From ZC4RG20 sp964518995 (lineage in GTDB: Bacteria > Pseudomonadota > Gammaproteobacteria > Steroidobacterales > Rariloculaceae): DNA of 17,429 nt. The notes under the pieces are model-generated. The model saw only the letters and a list, made by a program, of their open reading frames with translations, did no database searches and was not told the origin of the DNA. Numbering within the stretch: the first letter of the stretch is position 1; the number at the start of each line of letters is the position of its first letter. Where the stretch lies: positions 1 to 17,429 of the forward strand of contig CAZFJU010000077.1 in assembly GCA_964518995.1 (NCBI GenBank). The letters run 5' to 3'. The position numbers were made by a program, and so were the translations under genes. Below, piece by piece: positions 7,341 through 14,292 of this stretch.

Positions 7341-8483
7341 GTGTCGCAGGGCGGGGGCGCGAAGCCGGACCAGGCGGATACCGTGGTGCTCGTGCACGCG
7401 CCGAGCGCGGACATCGAGTTCGTGCGCGAAGCGGCGATCCGTGCAGACGTGCAGCTACGCTTCGTTCGCGACGGTGCAGAGCTTGCGGGCGCGGTCGCGA
7501 AGGGCGCCGGCGCGGCGCTGCTATGCGACACCAGCCTTGCCTCGGGGCTGGATGACCTTCGAGACGTCCTGGACTCACAAGCCCGCTGGTCGGAGCTGCC
7601 GATCATTGCGCTGTTCTCCGAGACGGATAACGAAGTGCACGCCGCCCTCGACGCGATCGAGGAGCTCCAGCGGCACGTACGCGTCAAGCTCGTGCTGCTG
7701 CACCGGCCGGTGCCGACGCTTTCTCTCGCGAGTGCGCTGCGTTCCGCCGTGAAATCGCGTCGGCGTCAGTACGAAGTCAGGGATCTGCTCGCGCGGCTGA
7801 ACAAGGACGTCCGCCTGCGTGATCAGTACCTCGCGATGCTCGGCCACGAGCTCCGCAACCCACTCAATTCAATCGGCCATGTTGCCGAGATCTTTTCCAT
7901 GGCCGGCGACGCTCTAAGCACCGAGCAGCGGCGCTGGGGGGCGGACGTCATCGGTCGACAGCTGCGGCACCTGTCTCGCCTGCTCGATCAGCTCCTTGAC
8001 GTGGCCCGAGTCCAGCGCGGCAAGATCAAGTTGGAGGCGGAAACGGTCGATCTCCGCGCTGTGGCGTGGCGTTGCCTCGAGACACTCGACGTCGGCGCCG
8101 GGCGCGGGCTCGTAATGTGCCTTCCGAAGGAGCCGGTGCTCGTCCGCGGTGATCCGCTCCGGTTGGCGCAGATCATCGACAGCCTGCTCGACAATGCACG
8201 TAAATACACCGGCGAGGGCGGAACCATACGTTTCGCCGTTCGTCGCGAGCGCGAGGCGATCGTCACCGTGGCCGACGACGGCCGCGGTATCAAGTCGTCG
8301 GTGCTGCCGTATGTGTTCGAGCCTTTCTTCCAAGATCCGAGTCCGCGTGCGGACGGCTCGCGCGGGCTCGGGCTCGGCCTCGCGATGGCGGAGAACTTGA
8401 CTCAGCTGCACGGCGGCAGGATTAGTGTGCGCAGCGCCGGGAGCGGGCACGGCGCCGAGTTCGAGGTGCGTCTACCGCTCTAA
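7341..8483 (+). CDS. Sensor histidine kinase lacking a receiver
   Basis: A 380-residue soluble kinase with no membrane helix. The N-terminal 135 residues form a receiver-like fold without the standard acidic pocket and phosphoacceptor, as seen in a group of proteobacterial hybrid kinases. A basic helical linker leads to the HisKA domain with H169 in GHELRNPL. The HATPase domain has the N box (LLDNARKY, N285), G1 (DDGRGI at 312-317), the F box (EPFF) and G2 (GLGLGL). Relatives of this layout usually carry a C-terminal receiver; here the protein stops right after the ATPase domain. A receiver of the right type lies separately at 4562. The start is GTG 7341 after an AGGGGG element; TTG 7338 is in frame but too close to it. 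It is the last gene of the hemerythrin set. Confidence 0.93.
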   Translation: MSQGGGAKPDQADTVVLVHAPSADIEFVREAAIRADVQLRFVRDGAELAGAVAKGAGAALLCDTSLASGLDDLRDVLDSQARWSELPIIALFSETDNEVHAALDAIEELQRHVRVKLVLLHRPVPTLSLASALRSAVKSRRRQYEVRDLLARLNKDVRLRDQYLAMLGHELRNPLNSIGHVAEIFSMAGDALSTEQRRWGADVIGRQLRHLSRLLDQLLDVARVQRGKIKLEAETVDLRAVAWRCLETLDVGAGRGLVMCLPKEPVLVRGDPLRLAQIIDSLLDNARKYTGEGGTIRFAVRREREAIVTVADDGRGIKSSVLPYVFEPFFQDPSPRADGSRGLGLGLAMAENLTQLHGGRISVRSAGSGHGAEFEVRLPL

Positions 8484-8493
8484 ATTCGTATCG

Positions 8494-8523
8494 CGCAGCG
8501 GCCAGTCTGTGTGCTCCGCTGCG
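8494..8523. terminator. Hairpin between convergent genes
   Basis: CGCAGCGG (8494-8501) pairs perfectly with CCGCTGCG (8516-8523) around a 14-base loop in the 45-bp gap between the kinase gene (plus) and the GMC gene (minus). The location suits a bidirectional terminator, but there is no T-run on either side. Confidence 0.45.
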
Positions 8524-8528
8524 GATCA

Positions 8529-10070
8529 CTACTGCGGGCGGCGACGCGCGAGGAGGATCGGCACCGCGTGCGCGGCCTCGATTGACCGCGCCGGCTTCGC
8601 GGCGGCTCGCGCGCACCAGCGTACTCGTGCGCTGATGTGCCGCGAAAGGCGGTGAGCTAGCGCGGAGACCGTCAGCACGGCGGGCACGGCGCCGCTGCGC
8701 GGAAAGGCTTCCGTGCCGCAAAGGTAGAGATTAGGGGTCGCATGCACGCGCAACGTGGCATCACAGACGCTGGCGCGTGGGTCCGCGCCCATGCGGCACG
8801 TACCGCTCATGCTGGCATTCCATTCGAGGCCGTCCTGCTCGCAGCGGGAGACGCCGAGCCGGTGGATCCAGCACTGCAGCCACGCACGCGTTCGCGCGAT
8901 CAGGTCGAGATCTTCGGCCGCTGGGCTGAAGACCAGTTGCGCGCGCGGCTCGCCGAACGCGTCGAACGCGGTCGTCGATAGGGTCACTCGATTCTCGTCG
9001 TGCGGAATCGTCTCAACGCGACACGTCAGCGACAGCGTGTCGCGCCGGCTTGCGGCGTTTGCAAGGATATCGCGCCAGCTCCGTTTGCCGATGTCCTGCC
9101 AGCGGATGCCGCGGGTGCGTTCGAAGTAGGGGTGGACAGCACCGAGCCCGTAGCGCCGGAACATCTGGTGAAATTGCTCCGTATGCAGCGGCGTGCATAC
9201 GCCGGGCAGTGGACCGAGTCGATCCATGACCCGATCCATGCTTCCGCGGAGGCGGATCACGGCCTGATCGGCGAACCCGCGCCCGACGCGATCATGATCG
9301 TTACCGACGCCGTGCGGGAAGCGGCGCGATCGCGACGCCAGCAGCAGCCGGGGCGTCTCGAGCGGGCCGGCGGCTAAGATGAATGTGCCCGCCCTGGCCA
9401 GCTTGCTCGTGCCGTCCGTCGCGCGGCACACGGCCGCGGTCACGCGGCCATTCTCATCGGTGCAGAGCCGCGTCACGGTGATGCCCGATGCGACGACGCC
9501 GCGGCGCGATGCTCTGAACTCGGGCAGGAGTTCGCTCGACGAGTGGAACCTTTCCCTGCCGTGGCCCGGCGTTGCACACGCCGCCCCTTTGGCATCGATG
9601 CCGTGGCGTCGCAGGAGCGCGGCCAAACCGGCATCAACGGGGCGTCCAGGTGCGCCGGGCAGGTGCCGGTCGGGCGCAGGCAGGCTCTGCCGTGCGCGCA
9701 GCATCCGCTCGGCCGCACAGTAATGCGGTTCGAGATCCGTATAGCTGATCGGCCAGGGGTTCGAGCGCCGTGTATAGGGATGCGCTCGGAAGTCGACGGG
9801 GTCTAGTCGCTCGCAGAACGTGGGTCCGGTCTGCTGCGCCCGCGCGCGCCGTCGCTGAGGCAGGTCAAAAGGGCCAGGACCGCCGTCGGCTGCGCGACCG
9901 CGATATTCGTCTGCAGCCTGGGTTGGCCCTGCATCGACGATCAAAACCCGTAGCCCGGCGCGCAGCAAGGTGACGCCGAGGACGGCGCCTGCGATTCCGG
10001 CGCCGACGATGCAAACGTCGTACGCTTCAGCGGCGTCGAGCGCGTCGAAGTTGCTAACGATGAGGCTCAT
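8529..10070 (-). CDS. GMC-type FAD oxidoreductase, atypical active site
   Basis: A 513-residue flavoprotein of the glucose-methanol-choline oxidoreductase family. The N-terminal FAD fold is clear: VGAGIAG at 22-28 and LIVDAG at 43-48. WPISYTDLEPHY near 106-117, LAAGPLETPRLLLAS near 232-246 and NLYLCGTEAFPRSGA near 447-461 are family landmarks. Three hallmark parts are altered. The usual glycine/Trp-rich GGTSxHWGG stretch before LDPVDF is missing, the catalytic His before GTCRMG is Ser420/Met421, and the Asn of the C-terminal NPT motif is Pro463. It may therefore be inactive or chemically different. The last 30 residues are an Arg/Ala-rich tail. ATG 10070 overlaps the stop of the 30-residue membrane peptide as ATGA and has no ribosome site of its own, so translation is coupled. 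The frame stays open further upstream without homology. Confidence 0.86.
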   Translation of the reverse strand: MSLIVSNFDALDAAEAYDVCIVGAGIAGAVLGVTLLRAGLRVLIVDAGPTQAADEYRGRAADGGPGPFDLPQRRRARAQQTGPTFCERLDPVDFRAHPYTRRSNPWPISYTDLEPHYCAAERMLRARQSLPAPDRHLPGAPGRPVDAGLAALLRRHGIDAKGAACATPGHGRERFHSSSELLPEFRASRRGVVASGITVTRLCTDENGRVTAAVCRATDGTSKLARAGTFILAAGPLETPRLLLASRSRRFPHGVGNDHDRVGRGFADQAVIRLRGSMDRVMDRLGPLPGVCTPLHTEQFHQMFRRYGLGAVHPYFERTRGIRWQDIGKRSWRDILANAASRRDTLSLTCRVETIPHDENRVTLSTTAFDAFGEPRAQLVFSPAAEDLDLIARTRAWLQCWIHRLGVSRCEQDGLEWNASMSGTCRMGADPRASVCDATLRVHATPNLYLCGTEAFPRSGAVPAVLTVSALAHRLSRHISARVRWCARAAAKPARSIEAAHAVPILLARRRPQ

Positions 10071-10159
10071 GCCAACGCGGCAACGATCGTCCAGATGATC
10101 GCACCAAGCCCCGCTCCGACCAGAATTCCTTCGACGGCTCTTGCGTCTTCGTCGGCCAT
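10067..10159 (-). CDS. 30-residue single-helix membrane peptide
   Basis: A very short frame with strong signs of being real. The ATG at 10159 has GGAGG eight bases upstream, the best ribosome site in this block, and the TGA overlaps the ATG of the GMC flavoprotein as ATGA. The peptide starts with an acidic MADEDARAVEG and continues with one hydrophobic helix (about residues 11-30, with Gly-rich and Trp positions), ending without a tail. Its role is unknown. It could anchor the flavoprotein or pass electrons to a membrane partner, or act simply as a translational leader that opens the GMC start. No known subunit family was recognised. Confidence 0.6.
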   Translation of the reverse strand: MADEDARAVEGILVGAGLGAIIWTIVAALA

Positions 10160-10212
10160 ATCGGATCCCTCCGTGCCGGAACTGATGCAAGCAGCATGCC
10201 ACGGGATAAGCG

Positions 10213-10229
10213 AAAGCCGGTGCGGCTTT
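10213..10229. other. Short perfect hairpin in a divergent gap
   Basis: AAAGCCG (10213-10219), GTG loop, CGGCTTT (10223-10229). It lies between the GMC/peptide operon (minus) and the tamA remnant (plus). It resembles a compact terminator ending in TTT, but no gene runs into it in the plus direction, so its role is unclear. Confidence 0.3.
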
Positions 10230-10339
10230 GAGCGCGGCGACGCGTCCGCAGGACGTCCCGCATGTCATTATTGAGCGCTTGGCGGCGCGCTCGCGACCGC
10301 GCCGATACTCGGTTTATCCCGCGCGAGCTTACGGAGGAA

Positions 10340-10645
10340 ATGAGCACGACGAGACGCCGTTCCGGCCGCCAGTGCGTAACGATCGCTTGGCTGCTGTTAG
10401 CGTTCGGCTGGCAAGCGGTCAATGCGGACGTGGCCGTTCGGATCGATGGGCTGGACGACGAGCTGCTGCCCAATGTCCGAGCGTTGTTGTCGATCACGGA
10501 CACGGTGAGCCTTTCGATACCGACCGGCTGCTCGCGCTGCAGATCGTGCTAAACGATAGCGGCTACTTCGATGACGTCGTCGTCGATGTCGAACGCGGGC
10601 AGGCGGAGAACCGCCATATCCCCGTCGTCGTTCGCACGGCACCGC
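10340..10645 (+). pseudogene. tamA: tamA 5' remnant: signal peptide and POTRA pieces, frameshifted
   Basis: TamA is the outer-membrane Omp85-family half of the TamA/TamB assembly and lipid-transport system. From ATG 10340 (GGAGG only two bases upstream) there is a signal peptide (residues 1-29, AWLLLAFG core) and then the start of POTRA1 (VRIDGLDDELLPNVRALLSI). At about 10,495-10,507 the frame changes by one, and the text jumps to what is normally the third POTRA domain (GEPFDTDRLLALQ, then LNDSGYFDDV, to VVVRTAP at the N gap). Roughly 150 expected residues between the two parts are absent. In the original frame a stop follows at 10552. Either a real deletion with frameshift or a false assembly join would explain this; the adjacent gap makes the second a serious option. 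Confidence 0.75.
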
Positions 10646-10745
10646 NNNNNNNNNNNNNNNNNNNNNNNNNNNNNNNNNNNNNNNNNNNNNNNNNNNNNNN
10701 NNNNNNNNNNNNNNNNNNNNNNNNNNNNNNNNNNNNNNNNNNNNN
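10646..10745. other. Assembly gap (100 Ns)
   Basis: One hundred unknown bases, a conventional placeholder length. By comparison with a normal tamA the missing part would be about 200-250 codons between POTRA3 and the late barrel strands, so the true size probably differs from 100. Confidence 0.95.
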
Positions 10746-10895
10746 CGCCTGCCGCCGTCGCAGCGGCTCTATGCCGGCGGCGACGGCAGCGTGCGCGGTT
10801 ATGCGTATCAAGCGCTCGGTCCGCGTGACGCCTTCGGGTCGCTCGTCGGCGGCCGTTATCTGCTCGTCGTGAGTGCAGAGCTCGAAATCCATGTC
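10746..10895 (+). pseudogene. tamA: tamA 3' remnant: late beta-barrel segment
   Basis: Immediately after the gap the frame beginning at 10746 reads LPPSQRLYAGGDGSVRGYAY, then QALGPRD and GGRYLLVVSAELE. This is the conserved Omp85 barrel region with the VRGY lid-lock motif, and the wording is characteristic of TamA. Recognisable TamA text ends by about 10,895. The expected continuation (a Trp-rich strand, FVDAGNAF and the final strands with a terminal aromatic residue) is missing. The frame remains open into antisense sequence of the membrane protein gene, but that is chance. It is followed within about 35 bases by tamB tail sequence in another frame. Confidence 0.75.
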
Positions 10896-10926
10896 GTCGG
10901 CGTTGCCGGTGACCCTGTCGCCGTAA

Positions 10927-11046
10927 GCCCGAGCGGTTACCTTGCGGCTGCGCTATACGATCTCGCGCCGGTGGCGTCTCGTGACGGAATCATCGACCGC
11001 GGCGAGCGGCGGGGATTTGATCTACCACATCGAGCGCGGCGACTAG
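10927..11046 (+). pseudogene. tamB: tamB 3'-end remnant
   Basis: In the frame ending with TAG at 11044-11046 the last 39 codons read AVTLRLRYTISRRWRLVTES, then SGGDLIYHIERGD. This is the typical end of TamB (DUF490), the inner-membrane-anchored partner of TamA: final beta strands with a LRYxxSRRW pattern and a DLxYxxE ending. A stop codon at 10924 precedes it in frame, and more than a thousand residues of TamB are absent. Together with the tamA pieces this shows that a tamA-tamB pair once stood here. Its stop overlaps that of the convergent membrane protein gene. Confidence 0.65.
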
Positions 11047-11468
11047 CCGTGTGCTTGCATGGGGTTGTCGAACAATCCCATCAGCTGCGCGAGCGCGCCG
11101 AAGCCTGCGCCGCGATCGAAGAGCACGATCGCTCCGGTCATCACTACGGCCCACAGAATACTTGCGAGCGAGCCAACCAGAAAGTATTCCGCATTGTTCT
11201 GCTCATCGAGCTTGCTGTAGCGCGCGACCGTCTTCAGGGCGATCACGCTCGCAAGAATTTCCCAGCTGCTCCCCACCAAGCCGACAAAGATCAGCAATCG
11301 TTCCAGTAGACCGATGACACGGCCGGCGCGCAGCGTGATGGTCTGCTCGATCTCGGCAGGTGCCCGCGTTGCGCTCGCGCGCAGCACCCAGCGGCACACC
11401 ACGTTGCCGCCGAAGGTCAGCAGCACGGCGAAAGCGACATATGCGGCCGCCTGGAGCGCGATGATCAT
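11043..11468 (-). CDS. Small integral membrane protein paired with SatD
   Basis: A 141-residue membrane protein of unknown function with three clear helices (about residues 2-25, 53-75 and 94-116) and basic or polar loops. The C-terminus is short and polar. The ATG at 11468 overlaps the SatD stop as ATGA, so the two proteins are made together. SatD-type genes are often accompanied by a membrane protein gene (from the Streptococcus sat operon, where satD and satE are neighbours); homology to SatE is not claimed. The stop overlaps the tamB remnant stop on the other strand. A membrane partner for a cytoplasmic SatD protein is the simplest reading. Confidence 0.78.
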   Translation of the reverse strand: MIIALQAAAYVAFAVLLTFGGNVVCRWVLRASATRAPAEIEQTITLRAGRVIGLLERLLIFVGLVGSSWEILASVIALKTVARYSKLDEQNNAEYFLVGSLASILWAVVMTGAIVLFDRGAGFGALAQLMGLFDNPMQAHG

Positions 11469-12145
11469 CTCAACCCGTATCGCCCGTCGAGGCGGGCGAG
11501 TGCCGTCCTCAGCACTGTCGAGTGTCTGGTGTGAAAATCCGCGCGGGCGGCGTGCAGCACTTTATACAACGATCTCGGGGTCACTTTGAGCGCCTCTGCA
11601 ATCTCCACGTTGGTGCGGCTCGAATCGCGGGTCTCGGCATAGTAGGTGAGCTGCGTCGCCGTCCAGCCGAGCTCGACCTGCGTCAGCCCGTCGCCGATTG
11701 CGTCCAAGAGCGGCTCGACGAGCGGCTCATCGGGCAGCGAGAATCGGTAGGCGTTCTCCGCCCGTTTTTCGTTTAGCTTGTCGCGAGCGACGCCTAGCCC
11801 GGGGCCCATCATGTTCCAGGCGCGGTCAGGGTTCAGCGGCGTGTCGAGCTCGACCAGCCCGATTACGAAACGACACGCGACGCTCGCCCGGAGCAGCTGA
11901 AGCCTTATTGCCGCGGCGACGTCCCAAGCGTCGACGAGCGTCGGCAGCAACCCTTGAAACTCATCGCCTAGAGTGATGGTCAGCGGCGAGGAGATGCGGG
12001 CGTGGTAGCGTTGATTGGCGGCGTCCACGGCAAGGTTGAAAACGTGATGCATAGTCTTTGGAGAAGCGGCGCGTTCGCTGCCGACCAGATCGCCCATCAG
12101 CACGGCGTAGGTCGGCCACCGCTCGCTGTCCCTTACGCGGTTCAT
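11465..12145 (-). CDS. SatD-family protein with C-terminal helix-turn-helix
   Basis: A 226-residue cytoplasmic protein. The N-terminal part starts YAVLMGDLVGSE (13-24) and carries TLGDEFQGLL at 58-67, both hallmarks of the SatD family, named after a secretion and acid tolerance gene of Streptococcus mutans; the biochemical role is not established. The GDEFQ segment recalls nucleotidyl-cyclase-like folds (inference). Residues about 177-202 (NVEIAEALKVTPRSLYKVLHAA) form a helix-turn-helix like sigma region 4, suggesting DNA binding. The start is ATG 12145, because the SatD homology begins just after it; no ribosome site is visible, and a leaderless or short-leader transcript is possible. An inverted repeat (12157-12174) lies 12 bases upstream. 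It overlaps the following membrane protein gene. Confidence 0.85.
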   Translation of the reverse strand: MNRVRDSERWPTYAVLMGDLVGSERAASPKTMHHVFNLAVDAANQRYHARISSPLTITLGDEFQGLLPTLVDAWDVAAAIRLQLLRASVACRFVIGLVELDTPLNPDRAWNMMGPGLGVARDKLNEKRAENAYRFSLPDEPLVEPLLDAIGDGLTQVELGWTATQLTYYAETRDSSRTNVEIAEALKVTPRSLYKVLHAARADFHTRHSTVLRTALARLDGRYGLR

Positions 12146-12156
12146 GAGAGGTATTG

Positions 12157-12174
12157 TGACCCATTTAAGGGTCA
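12157..12174. promoter_or_regulatory. Inverted repeat before the SatD gene
   Basis: TGACCC, six-base spacer ATTTAA, GGGTCA: perfect 6-bp arms centred about 20 bases upstream of the SatD ATG, in the divergent gap shared with the glgB operon. The spacing is that of a dimeric regulator site and overlaps where the SatD promoter should lie. The SatD protein itself has a helix-turn-helix, so self-regulation is possible. Confidence 0.45.
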
Positions 12175-12303
12175 GTTTTCCAGCTGTGAACCATTGAGCA
12201 TTCGCTTCGGCGTTACGGCGCTGCCGGCATGGAACTTGCTGCCGCGGACGCAGGGGCGAGCGCCGCATGAGGCGCAGAATCTTGCGGTGTCGGTGCCGCG
12301 CAC

Positions 12304-12330
12304 GGATTTGCAAGCCAATGTTTGCAATCC
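12304..12330 (+). promoter_or_regulatory. Repeat/hairpin element in the glgB leader
   Basis: TTTGCAA occurs twice 14 bases apart (12307-12313 and 12321-12327). The element also folds: GGATT and GCAA (one bulged T) pair with TTGC and AATCC around an eight-base loop. It ends seven bases before the glgB ribosome site, so it could be an operator or a translational control hairpin. Confidence 0.35.
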
Positions 12331-12348
12331 AAGGAAAGGGAGGCAATT

Positions 12349-14292
12349 TTGGTAGCGGAGAACGCCGGCGGTGCGACGCCTCAGACAGCGGGCCCCGGGG
12401 GGATCGGCGAAGGCGACGTCTATTTTTTTCGCGAAGGCACGCACGCGCGGCTTTATCGGCTGCTGGGTGCACACTTGGCGGTGGTGGACGGTGAGCCCGG
12501 TGTGCGGTTTGCGGTCTGGGCGCCGAATGCGGAGCACGTCTCGGTCATCGGCAGTTTCAACGATTGGACGCCCGGGGCTCACTCGCTGACGCCGCGCGCT
12601 GACCACTCCGGTATCTGGCAGACGTTCGTCCCGGGCGTCGAGCAGGGCGCGGCGTACAAATACCATATCCGTTCGCGCTACAACGGTTATCGAGTCGACA
12701 AGGCCGACCCCTTCGCAAGTTTCGCGGAGTTGTCGCCGCAAACGGCGTCACGCGTTTGGCCGCTCGATTACGCCTGGGGTGACGCGGCATGGATGGCCCA
12801 ACGCAAGGAGGCCAACGCGCTCGGCGCCCCGTGGTCGATCTACGAGGTCCATCTCGGCTCATGGCGACGCACGGCCGACGGCCGCTCGCTATCGTATCGG
12901 GAAGTCGCGGAGCCGCTCGCCGACTACGTCGCCGAGATGGGCTTTACGCATGTCGAGCTATTGCCGCTCATGGAGCACCCGTTCTACGGCTCCTGGGGCT
13001 ACCAGACGCTTGGCTATTTCGCGCCGACGTCTCGCTTCGGCACGCCGCAGGATTTCAAGTATCTGATCGACGTCCTGCACCAGCGCGGCATCGGCGTCAT
13101 CCTCGACTGGGTGCCGTCGCATTTTCCAGCCGATGAGCACGGTCTTGCCTTTTTCGACGGCACGCATGCGTTCGAGCACCAGGATCGGCGCCAGGGCTAT
13201 CACCCCGAGTGGCACAGCTACATCTTCAACTATGGACGCAATGAAGTCCGTGCGTTCCTGCTATCGAGCGCCGTGTTCTGGCTCGACGAGTACCACATCG
13301 ATGCGCTGCGTGTCGACGCGGTGGCGTCGATGCTTTACCTCGATTATTCACGGCGCGACGGGGAATGGATTCCGAACGCCTTCGGCGGCCGCGAGAACCT
13401 TGACGCGATGAGCTTTCTGCGCAAGCTCAATTCGACCGTGTACGAGCTTTATCCTGACGTGCAGACGATCGCGGAAGAGTCGACCGCGTGGCCGATGGTC
13501 TCCCGCCCGGTGCACATCGGCGGGCTCGGCTTCGGCATGAAGTGGAATATGGGGTGGATGCACGACACGTTGTCGTACATGCAGACCGATCCGCTGTTCC
13601 GCAAGTATCACCACCACCGGCTCACGTTCAGCCTGGTTTACGCTTTCACGGAAAACTTCGTGCTTCCGCTGTCGCACGATGAGGTGGTGTACGGCAAGGG
13701 CTCGCTGCTCGGCAAGATGCCGGGCGACGAATGGCAGAAGTTCGCGAACCTGCGGGCCCTGTTCGGCTACATGATGCTGCATCCCGGCAAGAAGCTGCTG
13801 TTCATGGGCGGCGAGATCGGCCAGGAACGCGAGTGGAGCCACGAATCCGCCGTCGACTTCGCGGCGCTCGAGCGCCCGTTCAACGCCGGGCTCAAGCGTT
13901 GGGTGCGCGACCTGAACACGCTTTATCGCGGCGAGCGCAGCCTGCACGAACACGATTTTTCGGCTGACGGCTTCGAATGGATCGATTGCAACGACAGCGA
14001 GGAGAGCGTGCTGAGTTTTCTCCGCAAGGGCAGCGCAGACGCCCCTATGATTCTCGCCATCGTCAACTTTACCCCCGTGCCGCGGCCGAATTATCAGGTT
14101 GGCGTGCCGTGTGGCGGCTATTGGCAGGAGGTTTTGAATAGCGATGCCGAGCTCTACGGCGGCTCGGGGCAGGGCAATCTCGGCGGCGTCGACGCAGCTC
14201 CGGTCGGCGCCCATGGCCGCTACTACTCGCTAACGCTCACCTTGCCGCCGCTCGGAGTCGTCGTGCTGAAGCAGCCGGGGGTGCCGGGGTGA
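12349..14292 (+). CDS. glgB: 1,4-alpha-glucan branching enzyme
   Basis: Introduces alpha-1,6 branches into glycogen or GlgE-made glucan in the cytoplasm. With TTG 12349 as start (GGGAGG five bases upstream) it has 647 residues; an in-frame TTG at 12322 lacks this site. Domains: CBM48 (about 50-140, FAVWAPNAEHVSVIGSFNDW), the GH13 barrel (about 160-510) and an all-beta C-terminal domain. Catalytic residues are D323 (LRVDAVASM), E376 (IAEEST) and D444 (LSHDEVVYGKGS), with the spacing of E. coli GlgB. The long extra N1 domain of E. coli GlgB is mostly lacking. It is the first gene of glgB-glgE-treS, and the glgE start overlaps its stop as GTGA. The promoter must lie in 12,175-12,348, shared with the divergent SatD operon; no clear boxes were found there. 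Confidence 0.97.
   Translation: MVAENAGGATPQTAGPGGIGEGDVYFFREGTHARLYRLLGAHLAVVDGEPGVRFAVWAPNAEHVSVIGSFNDWTPGAHSLTPRADHSGIWQTFVPGVEQGAAYKYHIRSRYNGYRVDKADPFASFAELSPQTASRVWPLDYAWGDAAWMAQRKEANALGAPWSIYEVHLGSWRRTADGRSLSYREVAEPLADYVAEMGFTHVELLPLMEHPFYGSWGYQTLGYFAPTSRFGTPQDFKYLIDVLHQRGIGVILDWVPSHFPADEHGLAFFDGTHAFEHQDRRQGYHPEWHSYIFNYGRNEVRAFLLSSAVFWLDEYHIDALRVDAVASMLYLDYSRRDGEWIPNAFGGRENLDAMSFLRKLNSTVYELYPDVQTIAEESTAWPMVSRPVHIGGLGFGMKWNMGWMHDTLSYMQTDPLFRKYHHHRLTFSLVYAFTENFVLPLSHDEVVYGKGSLLGKMPGDEWQKFANLRALFGYMMLHPGKKLLFMGGEIGQEREWSHESAVDFAALERPFNAGLKRWVRDLNTLYRGERSLHEHDFSADGFEWIDCNDSEESVLSFLRKGSADAPMILAIVNFTPVPRPNYQVGVPCGGYWQEVLNSDAELYGGSGQGNLGGVDAAPVGAHGRYYSLTLTLPPLGVVVLKQPGVPG

Noticed and set aside
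6685..7578. 297-codon minus-strand frame across the HAD-ATPase and kinase genes
   Set aside because: It runs antisense through Walker B and the gene junction, is very rich in Arg and Pro, and has no independent support.
10791..11309. 172-codon plus-strand frame starting in the tamA barrel remnant
   Set aside because: Only the first about 35 codons are TamA-like; the rest is antisense to the membrane protein gene, so it is the open end of a broken gene rather than a new one.
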